This document shows, piece by piece, positions 38,017 through 42,019 of a stretch of DNA of 64,000 nt. How positions within the stretch are numbered: the first letter of the stretch is position 1; each line of letters opens with the position of its first letter. A program made the position numbers and the translations under genes. Source of the stretch: Anolis sagrei (lineage: Eukaryota; Chordata; Lepidosauria; Squamata; Anolidae); contig NC_090024.1 in the NCBI RefSeq assembly GCF_037176765.1, positions 153,635,278 to 153,699,277 of the forward strand. The letters run 5' to 3'. The notes under the pieces were generated by a model that saw nothing but the letters and a program-made list of their open reading frames with translations, had not been told where the DNA came from and searched no databases.

Positions 38017-38263
38017 TGCCCTTTTCTCCTTGTGGTTCCAGTTAGCTAAAGTCACCAATGGCTACGCTACTACAAATCACTACATCAACAAAATATCGTG
38101 GTCTCACCTTTATGCTACTAATGATTCTGCCGCTTTCCGGGATGCTAGGGTGAATGCCAATCACGACATCTTCATATCCACCATTGCGGAGCTTTATAAG
38201 GCTCCCTTTCACTCCATGGAGCAGAAGCAATGCCGTGAATAGGTGCCACCCTTTCTGCGCCAT
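2354..38263 (-). CDS. CLCA family gene, copy A (14 coding exons; splice sites of exons 5 and 13 damaged)
   Basis: This is a calcium-activated chloride channel regulator of the CLCA1/CLCA4 type. Family members are secreted or membrane-anchored metalloproteases that modulate chloride channels; they are not channels themselves. Coding exons, in transcription order: 38108-38263, 35890-36030, 29199-29349, 24143-24251, 22446-22609 (remnant), 21707-21928, 18983-19207, 16726-16903, 15613-15719, 13504-13734, 12968-13238, 11599-11766, about 5161-5546, 2354-2775. Exon phases agree at every junction that can be checked. The start lies in AAAGATGG, a good initiation context, and opens a signal peptide. 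HEWAH is in exon 4, the VWA domain in exons 6-8 and a membrane segment in exon 14. Exon 5 has no usable acceptor and exon 13 has lost its donor, so a normal mRNA seems unlikely. The identity rests on alignment to remembered human CLCA proteins; the orthology (CLCA1, CLCA4 or a lizard-specific copy) is not settled. Confidence 0.85.
2842..2952. mobile_element. Small palindromic hAT-like element in intron 13 (copy A)
   Basis: The arm GGTGTCAAACTTGTGGCCCT pairs with an inverted arm ending CCACAAGTCTGACACC. The short palindromic form with hAT-like ends is common in lizard genomes. The exact ends are uncertain. Confidence 0.5.
3355..3870 (-). mobile_element. Non-autonomous DNA element with GGGCC-type end, SINE-interrupted
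   Basis: The right end, read on the minus strand, is GCCCTTCCAGACAGGGCCC. This is related to the ends of the elements at 10196, 14667 and 27226. A SINE piece sits inside it at 3421-3563. The left end is not certain. The block is repeated in copy B at about 44485-45018. Confidence 0.4.
3421..3563 (-). mobile_element. tRNA-type SINE fragment (body and tail), intron 13 copy A
   Basis: It matches the non-tRNA part of the full SINE at 29833-30090 (for example GAAACTGCAAGTCGCTTCTG and GGGAGGCTTCTCTCATG). The tRNA-like head is missing. The counterpart in copy B is at 44554-44690. Confidence 0.65.
4437..4550. repeat. GTT, ATC and CT simple repeats, intron 13 copy A
   Basis: A GTT run (4440-4475), ATC-rich stretch and CT run (about 4524-4549) follow each other. 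In copy B (45590-45702) the GTT run is shorter and the CT run longer, so this is a fast-evolving microsatellite. Confidence 0.85.
5161..5546 (-). CDS. CLCA copy A exon 13: glycine-rich insert, donor deleted
   Basis: It opens with [13 protein letters not shown], contains PPGGG-type repeats and 30 consecutive glycine codons, and continues [10 protein letters not shown]...[12 protein letters not shown]. That last part is the fibronectin-like piece that human CLCA1 also has ([11 protein letters not shown]). Copy B ends this exon with GGACAAG and a GTATGT donor. Copy A lacks 11 bp there, so the donor and the last codons are gone and the boundary given is only where homology stops. Confidence 0.85.
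6590..6730. repeat. 34-bp minisatellite, intron 12 copy A
   Basis: The unit contains TGTCTGTATCTCTCC followed by a pyrimidine stretch. About 3-4 units begin near 6617, 6652, 6686 and 6720. Confidence 0.75.
8482..9513. mobile_element. Non-autonomous DNA element with TGA target duplication, copy A
   Basis: The left end GGGCCTGCCCAGACTGTACC and the inverted right end GGGCGGTTCCAGACAGCACC are imperfect terminal repeats. TGA flanks both sides (8479-8481, 9514-9516). There is no transposase ORF. A three-base T-N-A duplication fits the PIF/Harbinger type. The B counterpart is 49832-50865. Confidence 0.6.
10196..10815. mobile_element. 620-bp palindromic DNA element with TCA target duplication, copy A
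   Basis: The ends are GGGCCCATCTAGACAGCCCC and ...GCTGTGTGGAAGGGCCC, flanked by TCA (10193-10195 and 10816-10818). The middle forms a long inverted repeat: ACCCAGCCTCTATTAGAGGG near 10473 recurs inverted near 10609-10633. It has no coding capacity. Confidence 0.7.
10908..11057. mobile_element. 150-bp Harbinger-like MITE with TTA target duplication, copy A
   Basis: It begins GGGACCTTCCGTATAGCC and ends GCTGTGTGGAAGGGGCA, with TTA on both sides (10905-10907, 11058-11060). Internal arms such as AATCCCACAATATCTGCTTTG pair with an inverted copy. Confidence 0.7.
11214..11267 (+). mobile_element. CR1 LINE 3' tail fragment, copy A
   Basis: It contains GGATGGCCATTGTGGCCCAG and ends in the CR1-type octamer repeat ATTCTATG. 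It is only about 54 bp long. The counterpart in B is at about 52566-52620. Confidence 0.6.
11599..11766 (-). CDS. CLCA copy A exon 12
   Basis: 168 nt, phase 1-1. It encodes [27 protein letters not shown], then a basic segment ([11 protein letters not shown]) and [11 protein letters not shown]. In human CLCA1 the self-cleavage region lies close to an equivalent basic stretch, so this is a candidate processing site (inference). The donor is GTAAGT. Confidence 0.9.
11830..12318 (+). mobile_element. Helitron-like element with 3' hairpin and CTAG end, copy A
   Basis: The 3' end shows a hairpin ACCCAG...CTGGGT (12290-12307) followed seven bases later by CTAG (12315-12318) and a T, the standard Helitron terminus. 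The body contains short internal repeats (GGACCAAACTTGGCACAC). The 5' end is not resolved, so the start is approximate. Confidence 0.55.
12908..12945. repeat. AAT trinucleotide repeat next to exon 11, copy A
   Basis: About 12-13 AAT units lie some 20 bp from the exon 11 donor. In copy B (54259-54300) there are two more units. Any poly-Asn or poly-Tyr reading is an artefact. Confidence 0.9.
12968..13238 (-). CDS. CLCA copy A exon 11
   Basis: 271 nt, phase 0 in and phase 1 out, with a GTAAGT donor. It encodes [20 protein letters not shown], then [16 protein letters not shown] and [11 protein letters not shown]. The pattern TVTSRASNATLPPITV is a strong CLCA signature. The ATT trinucleotide run just downstream (12908-12945) is intronic. 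Confidence 0.9.
13504..13734 (-). CDS. CLCA copy A exon 10
   Basis: 77 codons, phase 0-0. It encodes [20 protein letters not shown], then [11 protein letters not shown] and a segment ending LKIPGTAK, the beta-sheet-rich region after the VWA domain. The acceptor follows a C-run that differs in length between copies A and B. Confidence 0.9.
14182..14440 (-). mobile_element. CR1 LINE 3' fragment, copy A
   Basis: On the minus strand it ends in the CR1 octamer motif (CTCTATGATTCTATG). It contains the usual CR1 3' text, for example the reverse complement of GGGCCATCCAGTCCAACTCC and of CATCCAGCCTCTATTTAAAA. The CR1 is strongly 5' truncated. Confidence 0.75.
14525..14659. mobile_element. 135-bp palindromic hAT MITE, copy A
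   Basis: It runs from CAGTGGTTCTCAACCTGTGG to its inverted end CCACAGGTTGAGAACCACTG. The flanks TCTTAGGG and CCTTAGGG are an 8-bp target duplication with one mismatch. The same family, and the same 135-bp length, is inserted at 37176-37310. Confidence 0.8.
14667..14960. mobile_element. GGGCC-ended DNA element fragment
   Basis: It begins GGGCCTATCCAGATAGTCCT and shares interior text with the element at 3355-3870 (CCTCCAGTAAAGCCGAATTC). The far end is not clear. The B counterpart follows 56017. Confidence 0.35.
15613..15719 (-). CDS. CLCA copy A exon 9
   Basis: 107 nt, phase 1 in and phase 0 out. It encodes [20 protein letters not shown] and then [16 protein letters not shown], the end of the VWA region. 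The human counterpart is NNGLIDAFGALSSGNGAVSQ. The donor GTCTGT is weaker than consensus but identical in copy B. Confidence 0.9.
16318..16466. mobile_element. 149-bp Harbinger-like MITE, copy A
   Basis: The ends GGGTCCTTCCACACAGCCC and GTTGTGTGGAAGGGCCC pair, and internal arms (AATCCCACAATATCTG) also pair. It is the same family as 10908-11057. The target duplication is not exact. The B counterpart is 57670-57818. Confidence 0.65.
16726..16903 (-). CDS. CLCA copy A exon 8: VWA domain
   Basis: 178 nt, phase 0 in and phase 1 out. It encodes [20 protein letters not shown] and continues with [27 protein letters not shown]. The third metal-site position, LLTDG in human CLCA1, is LLTNG here. The donor is GTGAAT. 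Confidence 0.9.
16904..18982. other. CLCA copy A intron 7
   Basis: The left part is unique. The right part contains a SPIN-like hAT element (17742-18345). The stretch 18350-18880 has short open frames on both strands without any recognised family; I do not call a gene. Confidence 0.6.
17742..18345 (+). mobile_element. SPIN-like hAT element, right-truncated, copy A
   Basis: The start reads AGTGTTTCTCAACCTTTCTA followed by GCAACCCCATAATACAGTTC, TTGCTACTTCACAACTG and TTTTGCTACTGTTATGAATC. I recognise this wording from the SPIN family, a hAT transposon known to have spread horizontally among tetrapods. The matching right end is missing. The family assignment is from memory. Confidence 0.6.
18983..19207 (-). 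CDS. CLCA copy A exon 7: VWA domain
   Basis: 75 codons, phase 0-0. It starts [20 protein letters not shown], contains [15 protein letters not shown] and ends [12 protein letters not shown]. It aligns with the human block RLNRLNQAGQLFLLQTVELG. The donor is GTGAAG. Confidence 0.9.
19589..19707. mobile_element. 119-bp Harbinger-like MITE with TTA target duplication, only in copy A
   Basis: The ends GGGCCCTTCCACACTGCCC and GGGGCAGTGTGGAAGGGCCC are nearly perfect inverted repeats, with TTA on both sides (19586-19588, 19708-19710). Copy B lacks it, together with about 70 bp of left flank (B junction at about 60900-60906). Confidence 0.75.
19810..20480. mobile_element. Tc1/mariner-type non-autonomous element, copy A
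   Basis: The left part GCAGTCACCAAGTTACGGAC and right part TTTGTAACTCAG resemble the terminal repeats of lizard mariner-like elements (TACAGGCAGTC...). The left end is slightly eroded here; in copy B it reads TACAGGCAGTCACCAAGTTA at 61015. It contains a CA microsatellite (19920-19957). No transposase is seen. Confidence 0.4.
20698..21217 (+). mobile_element. Penelope-like retroelement 3' fragment, copy A
   Basis: The reading [20 protein letters not shown], then [14 protein letters not shown], is the C-terminal GIY-YIG endonuclease region of Penelope-like elements. The terminal part, with a hammerhead-like motif (21126-21166), follows. It is 5' truncated and no complete gene remains. Confidence 0.7.
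21126..21166 (+). ncRNA. Hammerhead-ribozyme-like motif in Penelope fragment, copy A
   Basis: Core pieces are in order: CTGAGGA (21129-21135), a hairpin GCTTGC/GCAGGC (21137-21142 with 21150-21155), then GAAA (21156-21159), C and GTC (21161-21163). The flanks CCT and AGG can pair as stem I. One extra base (21136) sits between the core and stem II. Penelope-like elements are known to carry hammerhead motifs. Activity is not implied. Confidence 0.4.
21707..21928 (-). CDS. CLCA copy A exon 6: start of VWA domain
   Basis: 74 codons, phase 0-0, with a TCTAG acceptor and GTAAGT donor. The product runs [20 protein letters not shown] then STWEVI..., ending [12 protein letters not shown]. The last segment is the first strand of the VWA domain. 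The metal-site signature DxSxS reads DASAA here. Confidence 0.9.
22446..22609 (-). pseudogene. CLCA copy A exon 5 remnant, acceptor lost
   Basis: 164 nt match B exon 5 almost perfectly ([20 protein letters not shown] ... [10 protein letters not shown]) and keep the GTAAGT donor. Homology to B stops at 22609/22610. The first five exon bases and the pyrimidine-rich acceptor seen in B are replaced by unrelated sequence. The only AG close by (GTACAG) would join to exon 4 as AGC TAG, an immediate stop. Reading straight upstream meets TAA within five codons. Skipping the exon would shift the frame, because B exon 5 is 169 nt. Confidence 0.85.
22610..24142. other. Rearranged intron 4 of CLCA copy A
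   Basis: This sequence begins exactly where homology to copy B stops. It contains a Helitron 5' end (about 23713) and CA/TG-rich repeats (23890-24020). The rest is unique. No splice acceptor suitable for exon 5 was found at its left border. Confidence 0.7.
23713..23885 (+). mobile_element. Helitron-like 5' end fragment
   Basis: It starts TCTATATAAATAAAAATGTA and continues GTTTGTGGGATTACCATAAC and GACACCAAATTTGGACACAA, the 5' wording of lizard Helitrons as I recall them. TC at the start and a preceding A fit Helitron insertion. No 3' end is seen close by. Confidence 0.5.
24143..24251 (-). CDS. CLCA copy A exon 4: HEWAH metalloprotease motif
   Basis: 109 nt, phase 1 in and phase 2 out, with a GTACCA donor. 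The product is [20 protein letters not shown] followed by [22 protein letters not shown] (about residues 155-159) is the HEXXH zinc-binding protease motif of CLCA proteins, and the downstream WGVFDEYN that supplies the further acidic ligand is also intact. The catalytic core therefore looks preserved in this copy. Confidence 0.92.
24853..26207. mobile_element. Tc1/mariner-type element with degenerate ends
   Basis: The left end TACAGTGATGTCTTGACTTA and the inverted right end TACAATAATACCATGAG agree in outline with lizard mariner-like terminal repeats. GAGCTTGGTCCCAGAACAAA near the right end is typical of the same group. No transposase reading is recognised; the interior may contain other insertions. 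Confidence 0.4.
27226..27908. mobile_element. GGGCC-ended palindromic DNA element
   Basis: It runs from GGGCCCTTCCAGACAGAGC to GGGGCTGTCTGGATGTGCCC, with an internal inverted repeat flanking TCTCCTGGC (27450-27610). It is related to the element at 10196-10815. No exact target duplication is seen. Confidence 0.55.
27930..28390. mobile_element. hAT-like non-autonomous element
   Basis: The left end CATGGGTCCTCAAACTAAGG and the inverted right end CAGGGGTCCTCAAAGTTTTT resemble each other. The interior has GGCCCTCCAACAGTTTGAGG, as seen in several vertebrate hAT families. The flanking duplication is unclear. Confidence 0.5.
29199..29349 (-). CDS. CLCA copy A exon 3
   Basis: 151 nt, phase 0 in and phase 1 out, with a GTAGTA donor. 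It encodes [20 protein letters not shown] and then [18 protein letters not shown]. This matches the DEPYT..CGEKGERIHLTPDF block of human CLCA1, including the conserved CG.KG.

 The neighbouring introns are large (intron 2 contains a whole LINE). Confidence 0.9.
29833..30090 (-). mobile_element. tRNA-derived SINE, full length
   Basis: Read on the minus strand it begins GAGCCCCCGGTGGTGCAATG and has a B-box-like GGTTCGAACC. Then come CAGCTCCAGCTCCTCATGCG, GAGAAGCCTCCCACAG and a tail after CTGACATGA with an A-run. The tRNA-like head plus this body is the common tRNA-SINE of iguanian lizards. Several fragments of it occur elsewhere in the window. Confidence 0.8.
30680..33520 (-). CDS. L2 LINE ORF2: endonuclease and reverse transcriptase
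   Basis: 946 codons without interruption. Residues 1-220 are an APE-type endonuclease: [10 protein letters not shown] at 11-20, ITETW near 38-42, GDFN at 145-148, TDHF at 211-214. The reverse transcriptase follows: [52 protein letters not shown] and the catalytic YADD at about 666-669. The C-terminal part [20 protein letters not shown] to [13 protein letters not shown] is characteristic of the L2/CR1 group. The enzyme would nick target DNA and copy the element's RNA. Long antisense frames over this ORF are shadows. Confidence 0.92.
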   Translation of the reverse strand: MSGPSGLKVVLLNARSVNGKTTWIQDLILEERADLACITETWLDEAGGVNLSQLCPPGFSVQHQPRAGGRGGGVAVVYRDTIHLTRSPIPQTTNFECVHLRVGDRDRIGILLVYRPPRCTTVSLPELAGVVSSLAVESQRLLVLGDFNIHAEATLTGAAQDFMSAMATMGLSQQITGPTHCAGHTLDLVFCQGWEQGGGVEELSISPLPWTDHFLIRFRLTAPPNLRKGGGPIKMVRPRRLMDPNGFLTALGEFPATAVGDNVEALVTLWNGEMTRAIDMIAPERPLSSNRAKPAPWFTEELAAMKRRKRVLESVWRSDPSESNRARFVSFLRAYAAAIKAAKKTFFAATIASAKNRPAELSRVVRGLLTPPTGGSPDNSATRCEAFARFFADKVALIRSGLDATLDAVSVDVTQAPACQILLDSFQFVKPEDVDKVLGGMRPTTSILDPCPSWLLKEARGGLAEWVTVVVNASLREGKIPASLKQAVIKPLLKKPSLDPTKLDNFRPVSNLPFLGKVMESVVASQLQVFLRDTDYLDPAQSGFRPGHGTETVLVALVDDLRRELDRGSVSLLVLLDLSAAFDTVDHGILLGRLAEMGLGGTALQWLRSFLEGRTQKVLLGDSCSTPQPLTCGVPQGSILSPLLFNIYMKPLGEIIRSFGVRCHLYADDVQLCHSFPPATKEAVEVLNRCLAAVMVWMRANKLKLNPDKTEVLLVSRKAEQGIGLQPVLDGVALPLKAQVRSLGVTLDSSLSLEPQVSAVTRGAFAQLRLVRQLRPYLGKSDLATVVHALVTSRLDYCNALYVGLPLKTVRKLQLVQRAAAMLLTGAGRREHTTPLLSQLHWLPICYRAQFKVLVLSYKALNGSGPKYLADRISAYEPTRALRSSGEALLSVPPASQARLAGTRERAFSVVAPRLWNTLPAEVRQAPSLMAFRRGLKTWLFEQAFN
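34390..35512 (-). promoter_or_regulatory. GC-rich, tandem-repeated 5' region of the L2 LINE
   Basis: Dense GGCGGC/GGCCGCGGC motifs form a CpG-island-like block in an otherwise AT-rich window. A unit of about 30 bp with TGCGGCCTAGCCCCTGTAGA occurs twice (about 34957 and 34993), and further degenerate units carry GGCCGCGGC. The position at the 5' end of the LINE suggests an internal promoter region (inference). Open frames here are composition artefacts. Confidence 0.6.
35890..36030 (-). CDS. CLCA copy A exon 2
   Basis: There are 47 codons in phase 0-0, between a TTGTTAG acceptor and a GTAAGT donor. The product starts [20 protein letters not shown] and continues with IKIVIPSTW. This aligns with the CLCA block ASLYLFEATGKRFYFKNVAI that precedes the catalytic domain. 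Confidence 0.9.
36304..36466 (-). mobile_element. Penelope-like terminal fragment
   Basis: On the minus strand it reads TGAGGATGCCTGCCATAGAT, then ACGAAATATCAGGCGAGAAT and ACATGACCATACAGCCC. This is the same terminal wording as the Penelope fragments at 20698 and 61915. The hammerhead-like core is degenerate (GAAATATC instead of GAAACGTC). Confidence 0.55.
36470..37350 (+). mobile_element. L2-clade LINE 3' fragment, 5' truncated
   Basis: The reading [20 protein letters not shown] lies upstream of a stop, followed by about 175 open codons (to 37110): [40 protein letters not shown] and [14 protein letters not shown]. It aligns with the C-terminus of the full L2 at 30680 but is clearly divergent, so it belongs to an older subfamily. 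Its 3' untranslated part is split by the MITE at 37176-37310. Confidence 0.8.
37176..37310. mobile_element. 135-bp hAT MITE inserted in the L2 fragment
   Basis: The ends are CAGTGGTTCTCAACCTTGGG and its inverse, with a perfect 8-bp target duplication GCCTAGAG at 37168-37175 and 37311-37318. It is the same family as 14525-14659. The nested position shows it is younger than the L2 fragment. Confidence 0.88.
37975..38017. repeat. AAT/ATA trinucleotide repeat
   Basis: About 12 uninterrupted AAT units in intron 1, roughly 90 bp from the exon 1 donor. Confidence 0.9.
38108..38263 (-). CDS. CLCA copy A exon 1: signal peptide and mature N-terminus
   Basis: The exon has 52 codons and begins [20 protein letters not shown], a typical signal peptide with a hydrophobic core followed by small residues. 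The mature start [20 protein letters not shown] matches the CLCA pattern of human CLCA1 (SLIQLNNNGYEGIVVAIDP). It ends in phase 0 at a GTGAGA donor. No TATA box is evident upstream; a TG/CA dinucleotide run lies about 60-80 bases 5' of the ATG. A 5' untranslated exon cannot be excluded. Confidence 0.9.
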
Positions 38264-38884
38264 CTTTGCTTTGTGCCAGGCTGTATCTCGGGCAGAAATG
38301 GTGGCACAGAGGGGTAACCGATATCACTGTGTGTGTGTGTGTGTAAACAAAGACAAAAAGAAACCCTCTGTTACGTTTAACCGGTGTTTTATGACAGGCT
38401 TTGTTCTGCCGACAACGTCCAGGCGCTTGCTCCTGTCAGAAATAAACCTGTCACCAGTCCTTAAGAATACTTCTTAGGGAGAGGAAGAGAAGGCCTCCGC
38501 CTCCCTTGGGTGCTTTGGAGCGGCCCTGAGGCAGGCTTGTCAAGGCCGGCCTTGTCTCCTTGCTCCATGAGGCAGATCCTCCATCTCTCCTCTGGTTTGC
38601 CGCCAATCGCTATGTTGCTGAGGGGATTGGGGCATGGGTAGGCCTTGCAGCCTCAGCAGCCCCTGCTTGCCCTATTGGGAGGACTGTGGGGAGCCTCGGG
38701 TCTTGCAGGCCTCTCTAGGCCCCTCCTAGGCCTGCTGCCTTCACAATGGGCCCCGTCCTGCCTGTCCTCCTGTTTCCCAGCTTGAGAGTTTCTACAAAAA
38801 GACTTCTAGGAATATATACCTAGGATGCATCTATACCAGGCATGGGCAAACTTTGGCCCTTCTGGCTTTTGGGACTTCAACTGG
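38264..38884. other. 5' flank of CLCA copy A
   Basis: It contains the presumed promoter of copy A. There is a TG dinucleotide run (about 38325-38344) but no clear TATA or initiator. 38470-38760 is moderately GC-rich. Nothing else is recognised. Confidence 0.5.
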
Positions 38885-39192
38885 GAGAAATCATAGGGAG
38901 GAAGGGGCAAGCTTGTTTTCTGCTGCCCTGGAGACTAGGGCGCGGAACAATGGCTCCAAACTACAAGAAAGGAGATTCCATCTGAACATGAGGAAGACCT
39001 TCCTGACTGTGAGAGCCGTTCAGCAGTGGAACTCTCTGCCCTGAGGTGTTGTGGAGGCTCCTTCTTTGGAAGCTTTTAAACAGAGGCTGGATGGCCATCT
39101 GTCGGGGGTGCTTTGAATGTGATTTTCCAGCTTCGTGGCAGGGGGTTGGACTGGGTGGCCCATGAGGACGCTTTGAACTCTATGATTCTATG
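38885..39192 (+). mobile_element. CR1 LINE 3' fragment
   Basis: It contains the end of CR1 ORF2 (ERRFHLNMRKTFLTVRAVQQ, WNSLP), then GGAGGCTCCTTCTTTGGAAG and GGCTGGATGGCCATCTGTCG. The octamer ending TCTATGATTCTATGA is at about 39179-39193. It is strongly 5' truncated. Confidence 0.82.
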
Positions 39193-39369
39193 ATGAATTA
39201 TGTTACTCTGTAGAAAACTACAGAAAGATTCTTTCTGCACTATGATACATATTGGGAAACAGTATGCAACTTGCAGTTTCTCAAGTCTTCCTGTGGATAA
39301 TAAATTTATGACATTAAAGATGTTTTGACACCTAAGGCAATTCCTTTCACTATTACACTCATACATACA

Positions 39370-39885
39370 AAACTCCACAACCCCCCAACGAAACTGTACC
39401 AAAATTGCCATGCCCATAACACAACCCACAAGGTACAAACATATCTACTCAAAATGAAAAACAACACAACAACACACTCACAAAACGGCAAAACAACAAA
39501 ACTCAAAAAAACCCAACGAAACTTAACCAAAATTCCCATGCCCATAACACAACCCACAAGGTACAAACATATCTACTCAAAATGAAAAACAACACAACAA
39601 CACACTCACAAAACGGCAAAACAACAAAACTCAAAAAAACCCAACGAAACTTAACCAAAATTCCCATGCCCATAACACAACCCACAAGGTACAAACATAT
39701 CTACTCAAAATGAAAAACAACACAACAACACACTCACAAAACGGAAAAACAACAAAACTCACAAACCCCCCAACGAAACTTAACCAAAATTCCCATGCCC
39801 ATAACACAACCCATAAGGTACAAACATATCTACTCAAAATGAAAAACAACACAACAACACACTCATAAAATGGCAAAACAACTGA
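39370..39885. repeat. 128-bp tandem repeat, about four units
   Basis: The motif AACCCACAAGGTACAAACAT recurs at about 39423, 39551, 39679 and 39808, giving a period of 128-129 bp. The first unit is the most divergent. The minus-strand reading (MYLVGCVMGMGILVKFRW repeated) comes from the repeat and is not a protein. Confidence 0.9.
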
Positions 39886-39984
39886 GCATGCGCATTGGTG
39901 CCCAGCCGCAAGTTCCCTGGCGCGTGCACACAGTTCCCTCTGCGGAAGCCATGCCCACTCCAAGCCCCGCCGCGCCGCTTCCCG

Positions 39985-40240
39985 CACACACACACCCTGC
40001 CGCACGCACACGCACAACCCTACACTCCATCACTCCCCCCGCCGCACACACACACGCAACCCCACGCTCCATCACTTCCCCCACCGCCACACACACACGC
40101 GCAACCCCACTCCCCCCTGCTGCCGCACACACACGCAACCCTATGCTCCATCACTCCCCCCACCGCCACACACACACGCACAACCCCACTCCCCCCCCGC
40201 TGCCGCACACACACACACAACCTCATGCTCCATCACTCGC
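39985..40240. repeat. CACACA/CGCAACCCCA minisatellite
   Basis: Units of about 55-65 bp contain CACACACACGCAACCCCA and CTCCATCACTCCCCC, repeated roughly four times. It lies inside the Helitron-like element. Confidence 0.75.
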
Positions 40241-40312
40241 CTGCCCCAATCTTACCTCCTTTTACTTCACGCCACGTCCAAACCCCACCCTGCCCCTTCC
40301 CGCCCTGTCAAA

Positions 40313-41062
40313 ATCCAGGAAAGACAGGAAGGAAGGAAAGAAGGAAAGAAAAAGGGGAATGAAGGAAGGAAAGAGGGAGTGAAGGAAGGGGGAAGATGTA
40401 GAGAAAGAGGGAGGGAAGGAAAGAAGGAAAGAGAGAAGGATGAAAAGAGACCAGAAGAGAAAGAAAAAGGGGGAAGGAAGGAAGGAAGGAGAGAAGAAAA
40501 GAAAAAAGGGAATGAAGGAAGGAAAAAGGGAGTGAAGGAAGGGGGAAGATGTAGAGAAAGAGGGAGGGAAGGAAAGAAGGAAAGAGAGAAGGAAGAAAAG
40601 AGACCAGAAGAGAAAGAAAAAGGGGGAAGGAAGGAAAGAGATAGAGAAGGAAGAGGAGAAGGAAAGATGGGAGGGAAGGAAGGAAGGAGGGAAAGGAGAG
40701 AAAGAGGGAAGGTTGGCCACAGCAACGCGTGGCGGGTAAAGGTTGTTATTTCTATGATTATTATGATGCTATTATTCCTATGAGACCCTTTTAGGGGGAA
40801 TGGGAGAGGTGTCAGGTCCCAGAGGCAATGCATTGCATTATTGTTATTGTTATGATGGTGGTGAAATAAAAGGAAATAAAAAGAGAAAGAAGGAAGCAAA
40901 CAGGGAGGGAAGAAAGGCAAAGGAAGGAAAGGGGAGGGAATGAAGGAAAGAGAGAAGGATGAAACCAAGTAGTGAAAGAAGGAAAGAAAGAAAGAAAGAA
41001 AGAAAGAGGTAGAGAAGGAAGAAAGGAGAGAAAGGGGGAGGAAAAGGGGGAAGGAAGAGGTA
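40313..41062. repeat. Purine-rich GGAA/GAAA array
   Basis: Long runs of GGAAGGAAAGAAGG type occur on the plus strand. A longer unit ending GGGAAGATGTAGAGAAAGAG recurs about 164 bp apart (near 40390 and 40554). It is interrupted at 40716-40870 by the internal hairpin and AT-rich sequence. All open frames here (poly-Lys/Glu or poly-Ser/Phe) are artefacts. Confidence 0.85.
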
Positions 41063-41198
41063 GGTACCTCTCTTTCATAATAGTCCAGATATCTACCTCA
41101 ACTTTGATAAGTTTTACTATAGGCCACAGCAACGCGTGGCAGGGCACAGCTAGTCTTGTATAATTTTGATGTGTTTGTATTCATTTGAGGCATTGAAT

Positions 41199-41275
41199 AT
41201 TTGTTTTGTGTCTGTAAACCACCCTGAGTCCTTTCCAGGAGAGAGAGCGGTCTAGAAATAAAATTTTATTATTAT
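41199..41275 (+). mobile_element. LINE/SINE 3' tail fragment
   Basis: TGTAAACCACCCTGAGTCCT and GAGCGGTCTAGAAATAAA followed by a TTA repeat resemble the L2-type tail of lizard retroposons. Only the last 80 bp remain. Confidence 0.45.
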
Positions 41276-41604
41276 ATTCTTATTATGTGATGACTTTTTT
41301 AATGGAAACCTTTACCTGGCTATTCTTTCCACTGGTAGAAAAGCAAGTCTTTATAAACTTCCTTATGAAGACTTTATTTCCCTTGCATCTGTCTCATTCT
41401 TAAGTTATTAGAGTTCTCCTCTGTATTCAGAAGATATAAAAATATTTCTCTAATGTCATGGTGCTGTTACTTTACACTTCAGCATCAAATGTTATTGCAT
41501 GTTCTGGAAAGGGATGGTAGGGCAATAAGGAATGCCACTTTGACACATGCTATGCTGTGATTGTATATTCAAAATAAAGTGTGAGTCCATCCTCAAACTT
41601 TTAT

Positions 41605-41767
41605 TTAAATAAAAATGTAATGTTCGTTTGTGGGATTAAGAGAACTCAAAAACCTCTGGATGAATTGACACCAAATTTGAACACAAGACACCAACTAAAG
41701 CAATGTATGTCCTTCACTCAAAAAAACAAACACAATTTAACCGGAAAGAACTTAAGCCCCCACAAAC
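41605..41767 (+). mobile_element. Helitron-like 5' part, cut by the duplication junction
   Basis: AAATAAAAATGTAATGTTCG, GTTTGTGGGATTAAGAGAAC and GACACCAAATTTGAACACAA match the 5' fragment at 23713. The match ends at 41767 where the duplicated block begins. Confidence 0.5.
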
Positions 41768-42019
41768 CTATATTGGATAGACCACATCAGCTCTAGATTA
41801 TTAAATATGGTTTTCTGTGGGTGAGCAGATGGCGACTACTGGACACCATATGTTCTATCAGAAACTAGGGCTGATGTGGTCTATCCAATGGTCGTTTCTG
41901 AATCAGCACCCCAAATAACCAAACCAAATCTAAAGTTGACCAAAAACTGATTCATAACCCTTTTGGTACTAATGTTGGAGAGTGGTCCCTGGTCAAAGGG
42001 GTCCCACTGGGAACCACTG
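41768..42019. mobile_element. hAT element, left half missing (copy B)
   Basis: This corresponds to 574-825. It has the same right end GGGAACCACTG followed by GTGTAGAT. Its left end and the other target duplication are absent, which marks the duplication junction. Confidence 0.8.

Larger units (their letters stand above)
36031..38107. other. CLCA copy A intron 1
   Basis: It contains a Penelope terminal fragment (about 36304-36466), an L2 3' fragment (about 36470-37350) with a nested hAT MITE, an ATG-type and an AAT-type simple repeat (37349-37373, 37975-38017) and unique sequence. The 37102-37614 minus-strand reading crosses the MITE and is not a gene. Confidence 0.7.
39300..41153 (+). mobile_element. 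Helitron-like element rich in tandem repeats
   Basis: The 3' end is clear: hairpin GCCAC...GTGGC (41123-41140), then CTAG at 41150-41153 followed by T. A second identical hairpin (GCCACAGCAACGCGTGGC) lies inside at 40716-40733. Between about 39370 and 41060 the element is built of a 128-bp array, a CA/CGCAACCC array and a purine-rich array. No Rep/helicase gene is seen, so it is non-autonomous. The 5' end is not resolved. Confidence 0.6.

Noticed and set aside
39370-39885. Possible CRISPR-like array
   Set aside because: The 128-bp units are contiguous with no unique spacers, and the genome is a vertebrate.
39306-40017. Repeated hydrophobic open frames on the minus strand
   Set aside because: They follow the 128-bp tandem repeat exactly and have no family signature.
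40262-41147. Lys/Glu-rich and Ser/Phe-rich frames on both strands
   Set aside because: Low-complexity purine/pyrimidine array; openness is due to composition.
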